A DNA stretch of 48,957 nucleotides, taken from the NCBI RefSeq assembly GCF_002101555.1, contig NZ_LQOL01000070.1, positions 1-48,957 on the forward strand. Direction: 5' to 3'. The first letter of the stretch is position 1. Every line of letters starts with the position of its first letter. Made by a program: the position numbers and the translations under genes. Shown piece by piece: positions 25,665-32,506 of the stretch. The notes beneath the pieces are model-generated. The model worked only from the letters and a program-made list of their open reading frames with translations, made no database searches and was not told the origin of the DNA. This DNA is from Mycolicibacterium canariasense. GTDB taxonomy: Bacteria; Actinomycetota; Actinomycetes; Mycobacteriales; Mycobacteriaceae.

Positions 25665-26242
25665 TACGCGGCTTTCTTGCCAGGCGTTGTCGGCGGCAGG
25701 AAGCCGCGCTCACGTGCCCGAGCCACATACGTGGATGCCATGCGTGACTTAACGCCGAAAGCGGCTCCTACAGCCTCTGTGGGGGCGTAGGAGATGTTGG
25801 CGCGGTAGACCTCGGCCACCTTCTGGAGGAAGGCGTCTGTCAGCCGGCGCCGCTTAGTTTTCGGCATACCAGGCCGTGTTCCTGCGATGCCGTTTACGAC
25901 TTTGCTTAGCCACGCCGGTCCCAGGCTGCCACGCGGGTTGTCACCGACGGACAGTGTTTCCATCAGGCCGGGGACGCCTTCCCCTGCGTTTTGGAAGGCG
26001 TAGCCGATAGTGCGGTTGGCGAGGTCAATCCCGATGCGAGCAGCCGCGGCAGCACCGGGTGCGAGCGCGTCAAGGCCGTCGAGGTGCTTCTGCCATCCCA
26101 GCGGGGTGTAGTGGATGATTTCGAACCGTTCAACCCCAGCGGCCTTCAGGGCTTCCCGTAGGGCTTTCTCGTCGCCGTCTAGGCGGACATGGATCACCGG
26201 GTGCCGGTCACTCCACTCCCGGATATCGTCAGCGTCGGTCAT
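25664..26242 (-). CDS. Chimeric right-arm protein: tape-measure C-terminal motif plus HTH
   Basis: 192 residues from the ATG at 26242 (ATGA overlap). Three parts are visible. Residues 38-51 (ERFEIIHYTPLGWQ) match the TPLGWQ motif of the Gp37-like tail protein. Residues 57-127 closely match the tape measure C-terminal motif: APG.AAA.IGI.LANRTIGYA, QNAG, GLMET and GDNPRGS, then WL.K. Residues 132-192 form a basic helix-turn-helix region (LTDAFLQKVAEVYR, AVGAAFGVKSRMASTYVARA, GFLPPTTPGK) as found in actinobacterial phage and mobile-element DNA-binding proteins. A DNA-binding role near cos is plausible, but why it carries a tail motif is unknown. Confidence 0.85.
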   Translation of the reverse strand: MTDADDIREWSDRHPVIHVRLDGDEKALREALKAAGVERFEIIHYTPLGWQKHLDGLDALAPGAAAAARIGIDLANRTIGYAFQNAGEGVPGLMETLSVGDNPRGSLGPAWLSKVVNGIAGTRPGMPKTKRRRLTDAFLQKVAEVYRANISYAPTEAVGAAFGVKSRMASTYVARARERGFLPPTTPGKKAA

Positions 26243-26448
26243 GCGTTCTCCCTGGGCTGTAGGGCTTTGACGTTGTCTTCGCGGACCATGACCAACGAGT
26301 GCGGCACCAACCTGGCCGACACAGCCCCGTAATCCCAGACGGGGTCTATAGCGATGCGGCACAACACCCAACCATGGTCAGACCGGACCACGACTCCAGC
26401 GTGTTCCGGGCCTTCGTACATGACGGTCACGTCATCCCCAGGCCGCAT
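26239..26448 (-). CDS. Small protein of unknown function
   Basis: 69 residues. It looks like a small beta-barrel (MRPGDDVTVMYEGPEHAGVV, then GWVLCRIA), of the kind found in short SH3-like domains. ATGA overlap with the downstream gene. No named family. Confidence 0.65.
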   Translation of the reverse strand: MRPGDDVTVMYEGPEHAGVVVRSDHGWVLCRIAIDPVWDYGAVSARLVPHSLVMVREDNVKALQPRENA

Positions 26449-26453
26449 CTCAG

Positions 26454-26756
26454 TTAACCCTCAACGGGGGTTGAATACTGGTCGGTGCGGGGTTCCGCCG
26501 GTTCTCGGCTAAGTGTTTCGGCGTCGTCTTCGACTTGCACCCATGATGCTGGGTCGCCCTCATCCGGCACCCGACACCCCACACTGCACTGCGCGTAACG
26601 GACAGCGTCACACGGAACACACACCCTGACATGCTTGAGCGGCATCAGCGCCAGCATGATTCGCATGTAGGAGCCGTCGCAGCGGGCGGATTGCAGCTCA
26701 GCCCATGCCAACGTGATACGCACCTTCAACGGCTGCGGCTTGGGGAAAGTGGCCAT
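26454..26756 (-). CDS. Small cysteine-containing protein
   Basis: 100 residues; CVPCDAVRYAQCSVGC in the middle suggests a zinc-binding knuckle, and the C-terminus is acidic. It is the first gene after a 199-base non-coding stretch with a promoter candidate, so it may begin a transcription unit leading into the late region. Confidence 0.6.
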   Translation of the reverse strand: MATFPKPQPLKVRITLAWAELQSARCDGSYMRIMLALMPLKHVRVCVPCDAVRYAQCSVGCRVPDEGDPASWVQVEDDAETLSREPAEPRTDQYSTPVEG

Positions 26757-26775
26757 CGGGACCGCCTACATACGA

Positions 26776-26810
26776 CGAAACACCCCGAACCGGAATGGTG
26801 GGGTGTTTCG
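26776..26810 (-). terminator. Hairpin in leader, possible attenuator
   Basis: A perfect 11-base inverted repeat (CGAAACACCCC) with a 13-base loop. There is no T-run on either side. It lies 20 bases before the start of the 26454-26756 gene, so it may control translation or attenuate transcription. Confidence 0.55.
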
Positions 26811-26862
26811 AGTGGGGGTTGGGCGCGACCGGCTCAAGGCACAAATCTAGCGCGCACCCACC

Positions 26863-26890
26863 AGTATGCCGTGTTTTGCCCGGAAAGCAA
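26863..26890 (-). promoter_or_regulatory. Candidate promoter
   Basis: On the minus strand: TTGCTT, 16 bases, CATACT. Both hexamers are near the SigA consensus. It would fire toward the HNH and terminase genes. It is the only good -35/-10 pair I see in this gap. Confidence 0.45.
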
Positions 26891-26955
26891 GCCCACATGC
26901 TAAACCCGCAACCAGCGTGTCGTCCAGAAGCACCGGGAACCTCGCCTTATGTCAG

Positions 26956-27153
26956 TTATCTGGGCACGTAGACCCACAGTGGTCCGCTGTCCTTCTGCGA
27001 GACCTGCCGCACGTAGGTGAACTCGCCCGGCGGTGTGCCCGCGTGCAGATCGGGGGCGGTCCGAACTGTGTATTCCGCAGGCGGTTCATCGCCCTCAAGT
27101 ACGCGAATCACACCGTCTGCCGGTCCGCCCATAAATGTCACTTCACAAGCCAT
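26956..27153 (-). CDS. Small conserved-type phage protein
   Basis: 65 residues starting MACEVTFMGGPADGVIRVLE and ending GPLWVYVPR, a beta-rich pattern common among small actinobacteriophage proteins. It has no catalytic motif. It is the last gene before the non-coding leader at 26757-26955. Confidence 0.7.
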   Translation of the reverse strand: MACEVTFMGGPADGVIRVLEGDEPPAEYTVRTAPDLHAGTPPGEFTYVRQVSQKDSGPLWVYVPR

Positions 27154-27188
27154 CGTTCCATCATTTCCTTTGCTCGTGCGCTACGACG

Positions 27189-28058
27189 TCAGAGTTCTTC
27201 GCCTTGGTCTTGTGGTGACAACACCACCACATGCACCGGGTCCGAATGGAACCGCTCATTGAACCGCTGCACCATCGGACCCAACGAATGATGATTCGTG
27301 ATCGCCACCCGCACACTCCTCGCCGTGAACTCAGTGATGTAGCGGAACGCTGTCGAATCCGTCACCACCACCATCGTGTCCGGCGCCACCCTAGACAACT
27401 TCTCAATCAACTCCGCAGCCGTCACAGCAACAACCTCCTTCTCGGCCTCCTGCCGCAAAGCCGCAGCCAGGATCTGAAACCGCTCAACACCCCACACGTA
27501 CTGGCAGTGCAAACACTTACAACCCTCATCGGTGAACTGGAGGGCGGGTTGGCGGACGGGCAATCCTCCGGAGTCGGGGCGGTGCACCACTTTCGTGCCG
27601 CAGTTCGGGCAGGCGTTGGGCACTGACCACTTCCGGGTGGGGGTGAGGGTGAGATTGATTTTCTGTTTCCACTCACCCAGGGCGGTGGTGATTTGTTGGA
27701 TGCAGTGGACGTCCTGGGGGCGCCACTTCCGCTCCAACAATCCCCGCATCCGCCCCACACTCGGTGGGACACCAGTGTATTGGGGTTGCCATATTTCGAG
27801 GGCGGTGTCGATTTCGTTTTTCACGTCGAACGCGTCCGTCCAGAACGGGGGACGGGATTTAGAGCCGGTTCCGGAGCCGGTTTGGGCTTGCTCCCCCGAC
27901 ACAGCATCGAACAACTGCATGTACAGGGAGGGGGCTTTCATGAGTTTCCCGTCCATCAAGGACAGGACGGGTTCGCAGAGTCCGGCTACAGCGTCTGCGA
28001 GTTCCTCCCGGGCTGCGGGGAGGTTGCCGTCCTCATCAACGATCGCCTCAACGGTCAC
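27189..28058 (-). CDS. Phage protein with zinc ribbon, unknown function
   Basis: 289 residues from a GTG with GGGAGGG upstream, directly following a TAA. The N-terminal 150 residues are helical (AAREELADAVAGLCEPVLSL, VGRMRGLLERKWRP). Residues about 150-190 hold a zinc ribbon (ACPNCGTK ... CKCLHCQYVW). The C-terminal 80 (AAELIEKLSRVAPDTMVVVT, VRVAITNHHSLGPMV) look like a small alpha/beta domain. It resembles a conserved actinobacteriophage protein of unknown role. Confidence 0.75.
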   Translation of the reverse strand: MTVEAIVDEDGNLPAAREELADAVAGLCEPVLSLMDGKLMKAPSLYMQLFDAVSGEQAQTGSGTGSKSRPPFWTDAFDVKNEIDTALEIWQPQYTGVPPSVGRMRGLLERKWRPQDVHCIQQITTALGEWKQKINLTLTPTRKWSVPNACPNCGTKVVHRPDSGGLPVRQPALQFTDEGCKCLHCQYVWGVERFQILAAALRQEAEKEVVAVTAAELIEKLSRVAPDTMVVVTDSTAFRYITEFTARSVRVAITNHHSLGPMVQRFNERFHSDPVHVVVLSPQDQGEEL

Positions 28059-28124
28059 TTAGGCCCTCCCGATATCCAACGCCATCCCCCCGATTTTATC
28101 CGCTAAACAACACCCAAAAGGCAT
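28059..28124 (-). CDS. Micro-ORF, 21 residues
   Basis: ATG lies in the second copy of a GGCATCTAGCA repeat, and the TAA is directly followed by the GTG of the next gene. It encodes a short peptide beginning MPFGCCLADKIGG. It fits the close-packed gene chain, but its size makes it uncertain. Confidence 0.3.
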   Translation of the reverse strand: MPFGCCLADKIGGMALDIGRA

Positions 28125-28135
28125 CTAGCAATTCA
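28120..28135 (-). repeat. Direct repeat GGCATCTAGCA, copy at micro-ORF start
   Basis: GGCATCTAGCAATTCA here and GGCATCTAGCATTCA at 28191-28205 differ by one base. On the minus strand each copy reads TGA, then AAT or AATT, then GCTAGATG, so it joins a stop to a start codon. Confidence 0.7.
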
Positions 28136-28195
28136 GTCGATGTGCTCCAATTCCCACTCCGGTAAACCCCACTCACCGCAGGGGGTTTCGGGCAT
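28133..28195 (-). CDS. Micro-ORF, 20 residues
   Basis: Starts in the repeat at 28191-28205 and ends in the repeat at 28120-28135. Encodes MPETPCGEWGLPEWELEHID, an acidic Trp-containing peptide that looks more like real protein than random sequence. Unproven. Confidence 0.35.
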   Translation of the reverse strand: MPETPCGEWGLPEWELEHID

Positions 28196-28205
28196 CTAGC
28201 ATTCA
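28191..28205 (-). repeat. Direct repeat GGCATCTAGCA, copy after 28203-28436
   Basis: Overlaps the stop of the upstream gene and contains the ATG of the 20-residue micro-ORF; see the partner at 28120-28135. Confidence 0.7.
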
Positions 28206-28436
28206 CCGCTTCGCCCCTTTCTTCAGCGCTTCCCGCACCAACCCACGGCACCGTTCCGCTGCTGCCGCACCGGCACCGTGATCACACACATGACCATTCC
28301 AATAACCCCCATCGTCACACCGGGTACAGCGTTCGATGGCTTCGGGGGCGAGGTGCCATGAACGCGCCCGGGGGACTTCCGGGATGAGTTCACCCGGAAG
28401 CGGATACCCACACTCGGGGTCGTTGGGGTCACGCAT
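28203..28436 (-). CDS. Small cysteine-rich protein
   Basis: 77 residues from the ATG at 28436 (MRDPNDPECGYPLPG), preceded by TTGGAGGACCCG as ribosome site. Cysteines in CTRCDDGGYWNGHVCDH suggest a zinc site, and the C-terminal helix is basic (REALKKGAKR). A conserved element lies about 45 bases upstream. Function unknown. Confidence 0.65.
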   Translation of the reverse strand: MRDPNDPECGYPLPGELIPEVPRARSWHLAPEAIERCTRCDDGGYWNGHVCDHGAGAAAAERCRGLVREALKKGAKR

Positions 28437-28461
28437 CGGGTCCTCCAAAACTCAAGCGCCA

Positions 28462-28487
28462 GTGCTCAATAACAGGTACTTATGTCA
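28462..28487 (-). promoter_or_regulatory. Start-associated element, type A copy 1
   Basis: Minus strand: TGACATAAG, 5 bases, GTTATT, 2 bases, GCAC. It matches the copy at 36510-36535 in all 19 fixed positions. It lies about 45 bases before the start codon at 28436 and overlaps the end of the upstream gene. Confidence 0.6.
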
Positions 28488-28758
28488 AGTGCCGCTCGAA
28501 TGATGCGAAGCGCGGATTGCCCTGCCGTTCCGTCGTCATCGGATTTTCGGCGGCGATAGTGCCGGGGTCGCACACCTGGTGCCACTCGAATACGTCATAG
28601 TCCTGGTCATCGGCGTCTTCGCACTTGAAGGGGTACTTGTCCCGAATCAAGACGAGGATCTGCTGTCCCGGCAGAATCGACTTCTTGCACACGTCACAGA
28701 GATGCGCGCCGCCTACGTATCCGGCGCTGGCTGCTTGCAAGGTGGCTCTGTCGCTCAT
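28480..28758 (-). CDS. Small zinc-finger-like protein
   Basis: 92 residues. CDVCKKSILPGQQILVLIRD followed by FEWHQVCDPG suggests a treble-clef-like zinc site. The C-terminal part is basic. A B-type element lies 20-35 bases upstream of the ATG, followed by CAGGAG. No named family. Confidence 0.68.
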   Translation of the reverse strand: MSDRATLQAASAGYVGGAHLCDVCKKSILPGQQILVLIRDKYPFKCEDADDQDYDVFEWHQVCDPGTIAAENPMTTERQGNPRFASFERHLT

Positions 28759-28808
28759 TTGTTCAACTCCTGTTGAGTACCGATAAGTCGGCGTTCTGGT
28801 GGGTTCAT
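28755..28808 (-). CDS. Micro-ORF, 17 residues
   Basis: Its ATG overlaps the upstream stop (ATGA), and its TGA overlaps the ATG of the next gene (ATGA). Peptide MNPPERRLIGTQQELNK. The DNA also carries the B-type element, so it may simply be open by chance. Confidence 0.3.
   Translation of the reverse strand: MNPPERRLIGTQQELNK
28777..28793 (-). promoter_or_regulatory. Start-associated element, type B copy 1
   Basis: Minus strand CGCCGACTTATCGGTAC, one mismatch from the 38298-38314 copy. It lies just upstream of the CAGGAG ribosome site of the 28480-28758 gene. Confidence 0.6.
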
Positions 28809-28954
28809 TCGTGGGTCTCCTCTGGCACCGCTAGCGCCGCGCTTACCAGCCGCTGCAACTCCCTGACTTGCTTCTCCAGTTCGCCGATGCGGCCCTGAAC
28901 CCGCCTCACTTCGGCGACCAGTTCCCAATCCACCTTGTGGTACGGGATACTCAT
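28805..28954 (-). CDS. Small coiled-coil protein
   Basis: 49 residues from an ATG that overlaps the upstream stop. Almost all helical (VRRVQGRIGELEKQVRELQR), probably a short coiled-coil dimer. Function unknown. Confidence 0.6.
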   Translation of the reverse strand: MSIPYHKVDWELVAEVRRVQGRIGELEKQVRELQRLVSAALAVPEETHE

Positions 28955-29262
28955 CCGGCTGGCCCCTCCCGTTTCCACTGACCAACCCAACGGCGGGCGA
29001 TAATCTCCGCGTCCTCTGCATCTGTCGAGTCCAGAACCAAGCCCCTGACCCCGCCAACGCGCCAGGACAGCTCTTGGGTTAGTCCTCCTAGGGCAGCCAC
29101 CACAGCAGCAGCGGTGTCCTTGCCCCACTCCTCGATGCAATGCGCCAACCACTCGGCTGGTGGCGGATTGCAGGGGTCGTAGTTCGCCATGAACCCTTGC
29201 AACCAAGGCTCAAAGTTGGCGCGGAGTACGTCGGCAACCAACCGGACAGCATCAGCGCTCAC
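28951..29262 (-). CDS. Phage protein of unknown function
   Basis: 103 residues from a GTG at 29262, which overlaps the upstream stop as GTGA; an ATG at 29277 is the alternative. Helical throughout (AVRLVADVLRANFEPWLQGF, AAAVVAALGGLTQEL). No motif. Confidence 0.65.
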   Translation of the reverse strand: MSADAVRLVADVLRANFEPWLQGFMANYDPCNPPPAEWLAHCIEEWGKDTAAAVVAALGGLTQELSWRVGGVRGLVLDSTDAEDAEIIARRWVGQWKREGPAG

Positions 29263-29498
29263 CGGTACGCCTCGCATTCCGGGTACAGCTGGTCAACCCG
29301 GGCTTCCCGCCTGGACCCCTCACCGCGGAACCGGTTAATCCGCCGGCCGTCGGTGAGCACCCACACGATCACGCCGTCGTAGATGCCGTCCCAGCCTCCG
29401 TCGATGGCGTAGTCAACGTCATCCGGGTACGACCATGGCGGCCCCGTAGTGGTGTCTGGTGTGTCCTGTAACGAACCCGCATCCGGCGTTTCACTCAT
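29259..29498 (-). CDS. Small acidic protein of unknown function
   Basis: 79 residues from the ATG at 29498 (MSETPDAGSLQDTPDTT). The middle reads VDYAIDGGWDGIYDGVIVWV and the C-terminus is basic. It overlaps the upstream zinc-finger gene by eight bases. Confidence 0.62.
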   Translation of the reverse strand: MSETPDAGSLQDTPDTTTGPPWSYPDDVDYAIDGGWDGIYDGVIVWVLTDGRRINRFRGEGSRREARVDQLYPECEAYR

Positions 29499-29829
29499 CG
29501 CCCTCACCCCACCGGTCATCCTCACCACCGGGCCATCCCCAACACAGGTACTGGCGGCCCGCATCAACCAAACCCACCGACCCCGGGGGTAGGCAGTGAC
29601 GGGTGCCCTTCGCGTGGTCGCCGTCGCGGTGCTTGTCGAACGCGGACAGTCCGGTGAAGGTGTGGTGGCAGGCGCCGCAGTGCGCTGTGCGGAGCCCTCC
29701 CCAGCGTTGCGGGCAGCGGCCACAACCGGTCGTTCCCGCCCCGTGTGTGGGCGCGTGGCTGGTTTTCGGGGCCTGACTGGTGGTGTCGGTTGGGTCCACC
29801 ATTTCGTCACGTGACGCTAGGTCGCTCAT
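29491..29829 (-). CDS. FDXHR-type zinc-binding protein
   Basis: 112 residues. CGRCPQRWGGLRTAHCGACH followed by FTGLSAFDKHRDGDH is the signature of the FDXHR zinc-binding proteins common in actinobacteria and their phages (here F-D-K-H-R). A second cluster is RHCLPPGSVGLV. Probably nucleic-acid binding; the specific role is unknown. Confidence 0.85.
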   Translation of the reverse strand: MSDLASRDEMVDPTDTTSQAPKTSHAPTHGAGTTGCGRCPQRWGGLRTAHCGACHHTFTGLSAFDKHRDGDHAKGTRHCLPPGSVGLVDAGRQYLCWGWPGGEDDRWGEGDE

Positions 29830-30419
29830 TTGGTGGTCTCCTCAGAAAGAACCGCAGCAGCCATCACGTCGGCGGCGAACGACCGCGCTTCCTCTGCAGA
29901 GAATCTGGAGTCCTGCACGTAGATCCGAACCCGGCCAGACCCGGGAGTGCACCACACGTCGCCACCACAGAAGTCGCTCACGTCGCCGCTGGCGTCCTCT
30001 GGTTGTGGGAGTTGGATTACCGCCACACCAGGCAACGCCGCAAGCACCTCAGCCACATGAGCGTCGTGGTCGCCATCCTCCACAGCCCAGTCGCAGCCCT
30101 TGCAGGCTGGAATGTTCAGCAGGAGGCCCTTACGCCACGTGTGATTGATGCGCTTTGAGGTGGGCTTGTGCTTGCGAATTGCCTCCGCCAGCGCCACTTT
30201 CCCGTCGCTCATGCGAGCTTTCCCTTCGTGGACCATGGAGCGCGCCCCTGGCGTTCCTGGCTGAATCGAGCAGCACCTCGCGCGCACCAACTCGCCCACG
30301 CTGACGCCGAACAGACTCGCGATCGTCTCGATGTCGTGCTTCTCGGCGGGCGTCAACCGCACTCCAACGAGCACGGAGCGCTTCCGTTTCTCGGATCTCG
30401 CCTTTGGTTGGTCATTCAC
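29826..30419 (-). CDS. Ribbon-helix-helix protein fused to a second domain
   Basis: 197 residues from a GTG with AGGAGG six bases upstream. Residues 14-55 (KRSVLVGVRLTPAEKHDIET, then LFGVSVGELVRARCC) have the ribbon-helix-helix pattern of MobC- or CopG-like DNA-binding proteins. From Met70 (MSDGKVALAEAIRKHKPTSK) a different domain starts, with CKGCDW and HDAHVAEVLAALP, known as a separate small protein in other actinobacteriophages. Met70 also has AAGGGA upstream, so the second part may be made alone as well. Confidence 0.7.
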   Translation of the reverse strand: MNDQPKARSEKRKRSVLVGVRLTPAEKHDIETIASLFGVSVGELVRARCCSIQPGTPGARSMVHEGKARMSDGKVALAEAIRKHKPTSKRINHTWRKGLLLNIPACKGCDWAVEDGDHDAHVAEVLAALPGVAVIQLPQPEDASGDVSDFCGGDVWCTPGSGRVRIYVQDSRFSAEEARSFAADVMAAAVLSEETTK

Positions 30420-30480
30420 CGGAAGCCTCCTTCCGCTAGCGCCGTGATCGCCTCTGCTATTCGGTCAGTCCGGGCTTTCT

Positions 30481-30639
30481 TCACGGCGCGCCAACACTTC
30501 CTCGGCCCCTCCTACGGCGCACCCATCCCTGAACCACCGGACCGGGCATACCCTTCGTCGCGGCCCGCTCCTCATCAGTCAACGCCCGCACCATGTACGC
30601 GTGCTCATCATCCGCGAGCTGAAACTTATCCTCAGCCAT
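30481..30639 (-). CDS. Small protein of unknown function
   Basis: 52 residues from an ATG that overlaps the upstream gene by eight bases. Acidic N-terminus with EHAYMVRALTDEERAATKGM and a basic Arg/Gly-rich tail. The longer reading frame upstream is a shadow of the replication gene. Confidence 0.5.
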   Translation of the reverse strand: MAEDKFQLADDEHAYMVRALTDEERAATKGMPGPVVQGWVRRRRGRGSVGAP

Positions 30640-31429
30640 TGGCGGCCTCCTTGAGGGTTGGATGCTTCGGGCATGGGGTGAGGTCGTCGAGCCGGCCGAA
30701 CTGGTCGCAATCCGGGCAATCATCGATGGCTTTCCTGGTGGCGCGTCGGCGCGTGAGTTCATCTTCAGCAGCAGCAGCAACGCGCTTAGCTTCGGCTGCG
30801 TCCCACGCCTTCTTAGCTTTCCTGGCGTCTCCGCAAGCACCGCACGACGGCGGGATGTCGAGGTGTTGATGGAGTGGGCATTTTTCGGGGGGCGGAACGC
30901 TCGCGTGGCCCTGGTGAGATACCTGACTTCCGCCCCCACCAGGTTCCCCGGTTCCCTGTTCCCGGTTCCCCGGTTCCTGCATTCCCCTGTTCCCCTGTTC
31001 CCCTGTTCCAGGGGAGGAAGATCCTTCGGTAGGCGCGGAATTTCCGCCACCATCGCCTGAATCTCCGAACCGCAGGTCAGGGAACGAATTTGGGTCGTCC
31101 GGCTTCGGGAACTTCCCCGCAGCACGACGCTCCGTTTTCTGGTGCGTATCCCACGACGGGATGGCGTAAAAGAACCGGCCGCGGTTGCCGTAGAACACCA
31201 CACTGAAGCATCCGCGCACTTCCTTGAGTAGCCTCTGAAGATCCTTCACCGTCAGTTCGTCCTCATCCGGGAAGGCGAACCCCAACAACCCGTACAGGTT
31301 CGTTTCCCCGATACCTTCGTCGTTGGCCCACGACCACATCGCCATGTACAGGATCCGCGCCTGGGGGGAAGCCTTCGCCGTATCGGGTGATCGGAAGAAC
31401 TCCGGCTTGAATGTCCTGATCCTCGCCAT
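30632..31429 (-). CDS. Replication protein, winged-helix N-terminus
   Basis: 265 residues from the ATG at 31429, sharing one base with the upstream stop. Residues 1-95 (MARIRTFKPEFFRSPDTAKA, ILYMAMWSWANDEGIGETNL, VKDLQRLLKEV) match the winged-helix start of phage replisome organisers and DnaD-like helicase loaders. The middle is low-complexity Gly/Ser/Glu repeats. The C-terminal part has cysteines (CPLHQHLDIPPSCGACG, CPDCDQFG) suggesting zinc binding. It probably recruits host helicase to the phage origin. Confidence 0.78.
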   Translation of the reverse strand: MARIRTFKPEFFRSPDTAKASPQARILYMAMWSWANDEGIGETNLYGLLGFAFPDEDELTVKDLQRLLKEVRGCFSVVFYGNRGRFFYAIPSWDTHQKTERRAAGKFPKPDDPNSFPDLRFGDSGDGGGNSAPTEGSSSPGTGEQGNRGMQEPGNREQGTGEPGGGGSQVSHQGHASVPPPEKCPLHQHLDIPPSCGACGDARKAKKAWDAAEAKRVAAAAEDELTRRRATRKAIDDCPDCDQFGRLDDLTPCPKHPTLKEAANG

Positions 31430-31785
31430 CAGGCTGCCGCCTTCTGCCTGATCAGCATCTCGACGTAGGGCCATATTTCGGATGGCATGAGATCGGCTGG
31501 GGTCTTGAAGCATTCGACGTATCCGCCGCCGCGGTTACCCAGGTACGGTGTTGCCTCCTGGGGGGTGTCGAATCCTCCCTCGCAGAGGTTCCAGAGAACG
31601 TCGTGGCAGATGGTTTCGAGGTCAAATGCCTCGGTGGATGTTGGGAACGGGAACAGCTTGAGGATGTTCGCGCCGCGGACAACGAAGGCTCGGTATCGCT
31701 GGAACTCGGTATACCCGATCTTGAAGACGTTGATCTCTGGCCAATGGACCAGATACACGGTGTGTGTTGTGCGCTTGTACCCCAT
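31429..31785 (-). CDS. T5orf172/GIY-YIG-like protein
   Basis: 118 residues. VYLVHWPEINVFKIGYTEFQ followed by RYRAFVVRGANILKLFPF has the K-I-G-x-T pattern of T5orf172/MUG113 domains, which are GIY-YIG-related and probably nick or bind DNA. It is joined to the replication gene by a one-base overlap. Confidence 0.72.
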   Translation of the reverse strand: MGYKRTTHTVYLVHWPEINVFKIGYTEFQRYRAFVVRGANILKLFPFPTSTEAFDLETICHDVLWNLCEGGFDTPQEATPYLGNRGGGYVECFKTPADLMPSEIWPYVEMLIRQKAAA

Positions 31786-32300
31786 CAGGCACCCCCACCG
31801 TTAGCCAACTCAAGCAACACATCGCCATGACACGGCTGATCCAAAGGGCACCAGCAGACCAGGTCCCTTCCGGCAAGTTCGCGGCGGATCGTGTCGTACA
31901 CGGACTCGCCCTTCCGACCCCACTGTCCATCTCCGAGTGGGGCCCGCCGCAGCATGTCCTTGAAGTCAACGACCGCGAGCCGCCGCCTCTCCGCGTCTGG
32001 GATCCGGCGCATGTCATCCGGATCTCGCATTTCTCCGTCCATGTAGTAACTGGGCGGATACTTCCGGTACGACTGCCAATTGAATTCGTTTCCCCACTTG
32101 CTCGGGCGGCCTACGTACACGGCCCCTTCGGGCATACGCCAGCCACGGGCTCGCTGGCGTTGTATGCGCTGCGGCATGAATCGGGGACATCCGCACACCG
32201 ATGACGTTCGCCAAACGCACGTGGGTCCGTGATGGGCTGCGGGATGGGCGCAATCACGGCAGGGCCGCAGCAGATCTTGGTCGTTGCCGCTATGATTCAC
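31785..32300 (-). CDS. DUF4326 protein with zinc-binding N-terminus
   Basis: 171 residues. The C-terminal 115 are DUF4326: VYVGRPSKWGNEF and LVCWCPLDQPCHGDVLLELA are its signatures, a fold suspected to bind nucleotides. The N-terminal 45 residues (CRDCAHPAAHHGPTC ... CGCPRF) form a probable zinc site. A shorter start at Met42 is possible. Location in the DNA-metabolism block fits a nucleotide- or DNA-related role. Confidence 0.82.
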   Translation of the reverse strand: MNHSGNDQDLLRPCRDCAHPAAHHGPTCVWRTSSVCGCPRFMPQRIQRQRARGWRMPEGAVYVGRPSKWGNEFNWQSYRKYPPSYYMDGEMRDPDDMRRIPDAERRRLAVVDFKDMLRRAPLGDGQWGRKGESVYDTIRRELAGRDLVCWCPLDQPCHGDVLLELANGGGA

Positions 32301-32506
32301 CGTGTCACCTTCCGCGTTTGGTGGCCGGTCCCGGGCCTGCTAACGACAGGCGCCGGGACACCATCCCCAACCCCACATTCTATTCCAATCACGTTGCGTC
32401 TATACGGTTTAGGTTTCCATGCGCTCCTGTGGAGGCGACGCCGGTAACGCCACAACACCAAACCATCAGCACCCATCACACCACCTCGATTTCTCCGATT
32501 CGCCAC
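32297..32506 (-). CDS. Arginine-rich small protein
   Basis: 69 residues from a GTG that directly follows the methylase stop; the TGA overlaps the next ATG by four bases. Exact fit in the gap supports translation. Basic (RRRLHRSAWKPKPYRRN), so possibly nucleic-acid binding. No family. Confidence 0.45.
   Translation of the reverse strand: MANRRNRGGVMGADGLVLWRYRRRLHRSAWKPKPYRRNVIGIECGVGDGVPAPVVSRPGTGHQTRKVTR

Larger units (their letters stand above)
26757..26955. other. Non-coding leader with promoter and hairpin
   Basis: 199 bases without a gene. It has a promoter candidate (26863-26890) and an 11-bp hairpin (26776-26810) placed between that promoter and the next start codon. The layout suggests a controlled leader for the genes to the left. 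Confidence 0.55.

Noticed and set aside
30940..31020. A tandem repeat of CCCTGTTC/CCGGTTCC units as CRISPR-like or repeat array
   Set aside because: It is short, in frame within the low-complexity Gly/Glu/Asn linker of the replication protein, and has no spacer structure. No CRISPR array is seen anywhere in the window.
30481..31203. A 240-codon minus-strand frame overlapping the replication gene
   Set aside because: Most is out-of-frame reading of the replication gene; only its last 52 codons, with their own start, look real.
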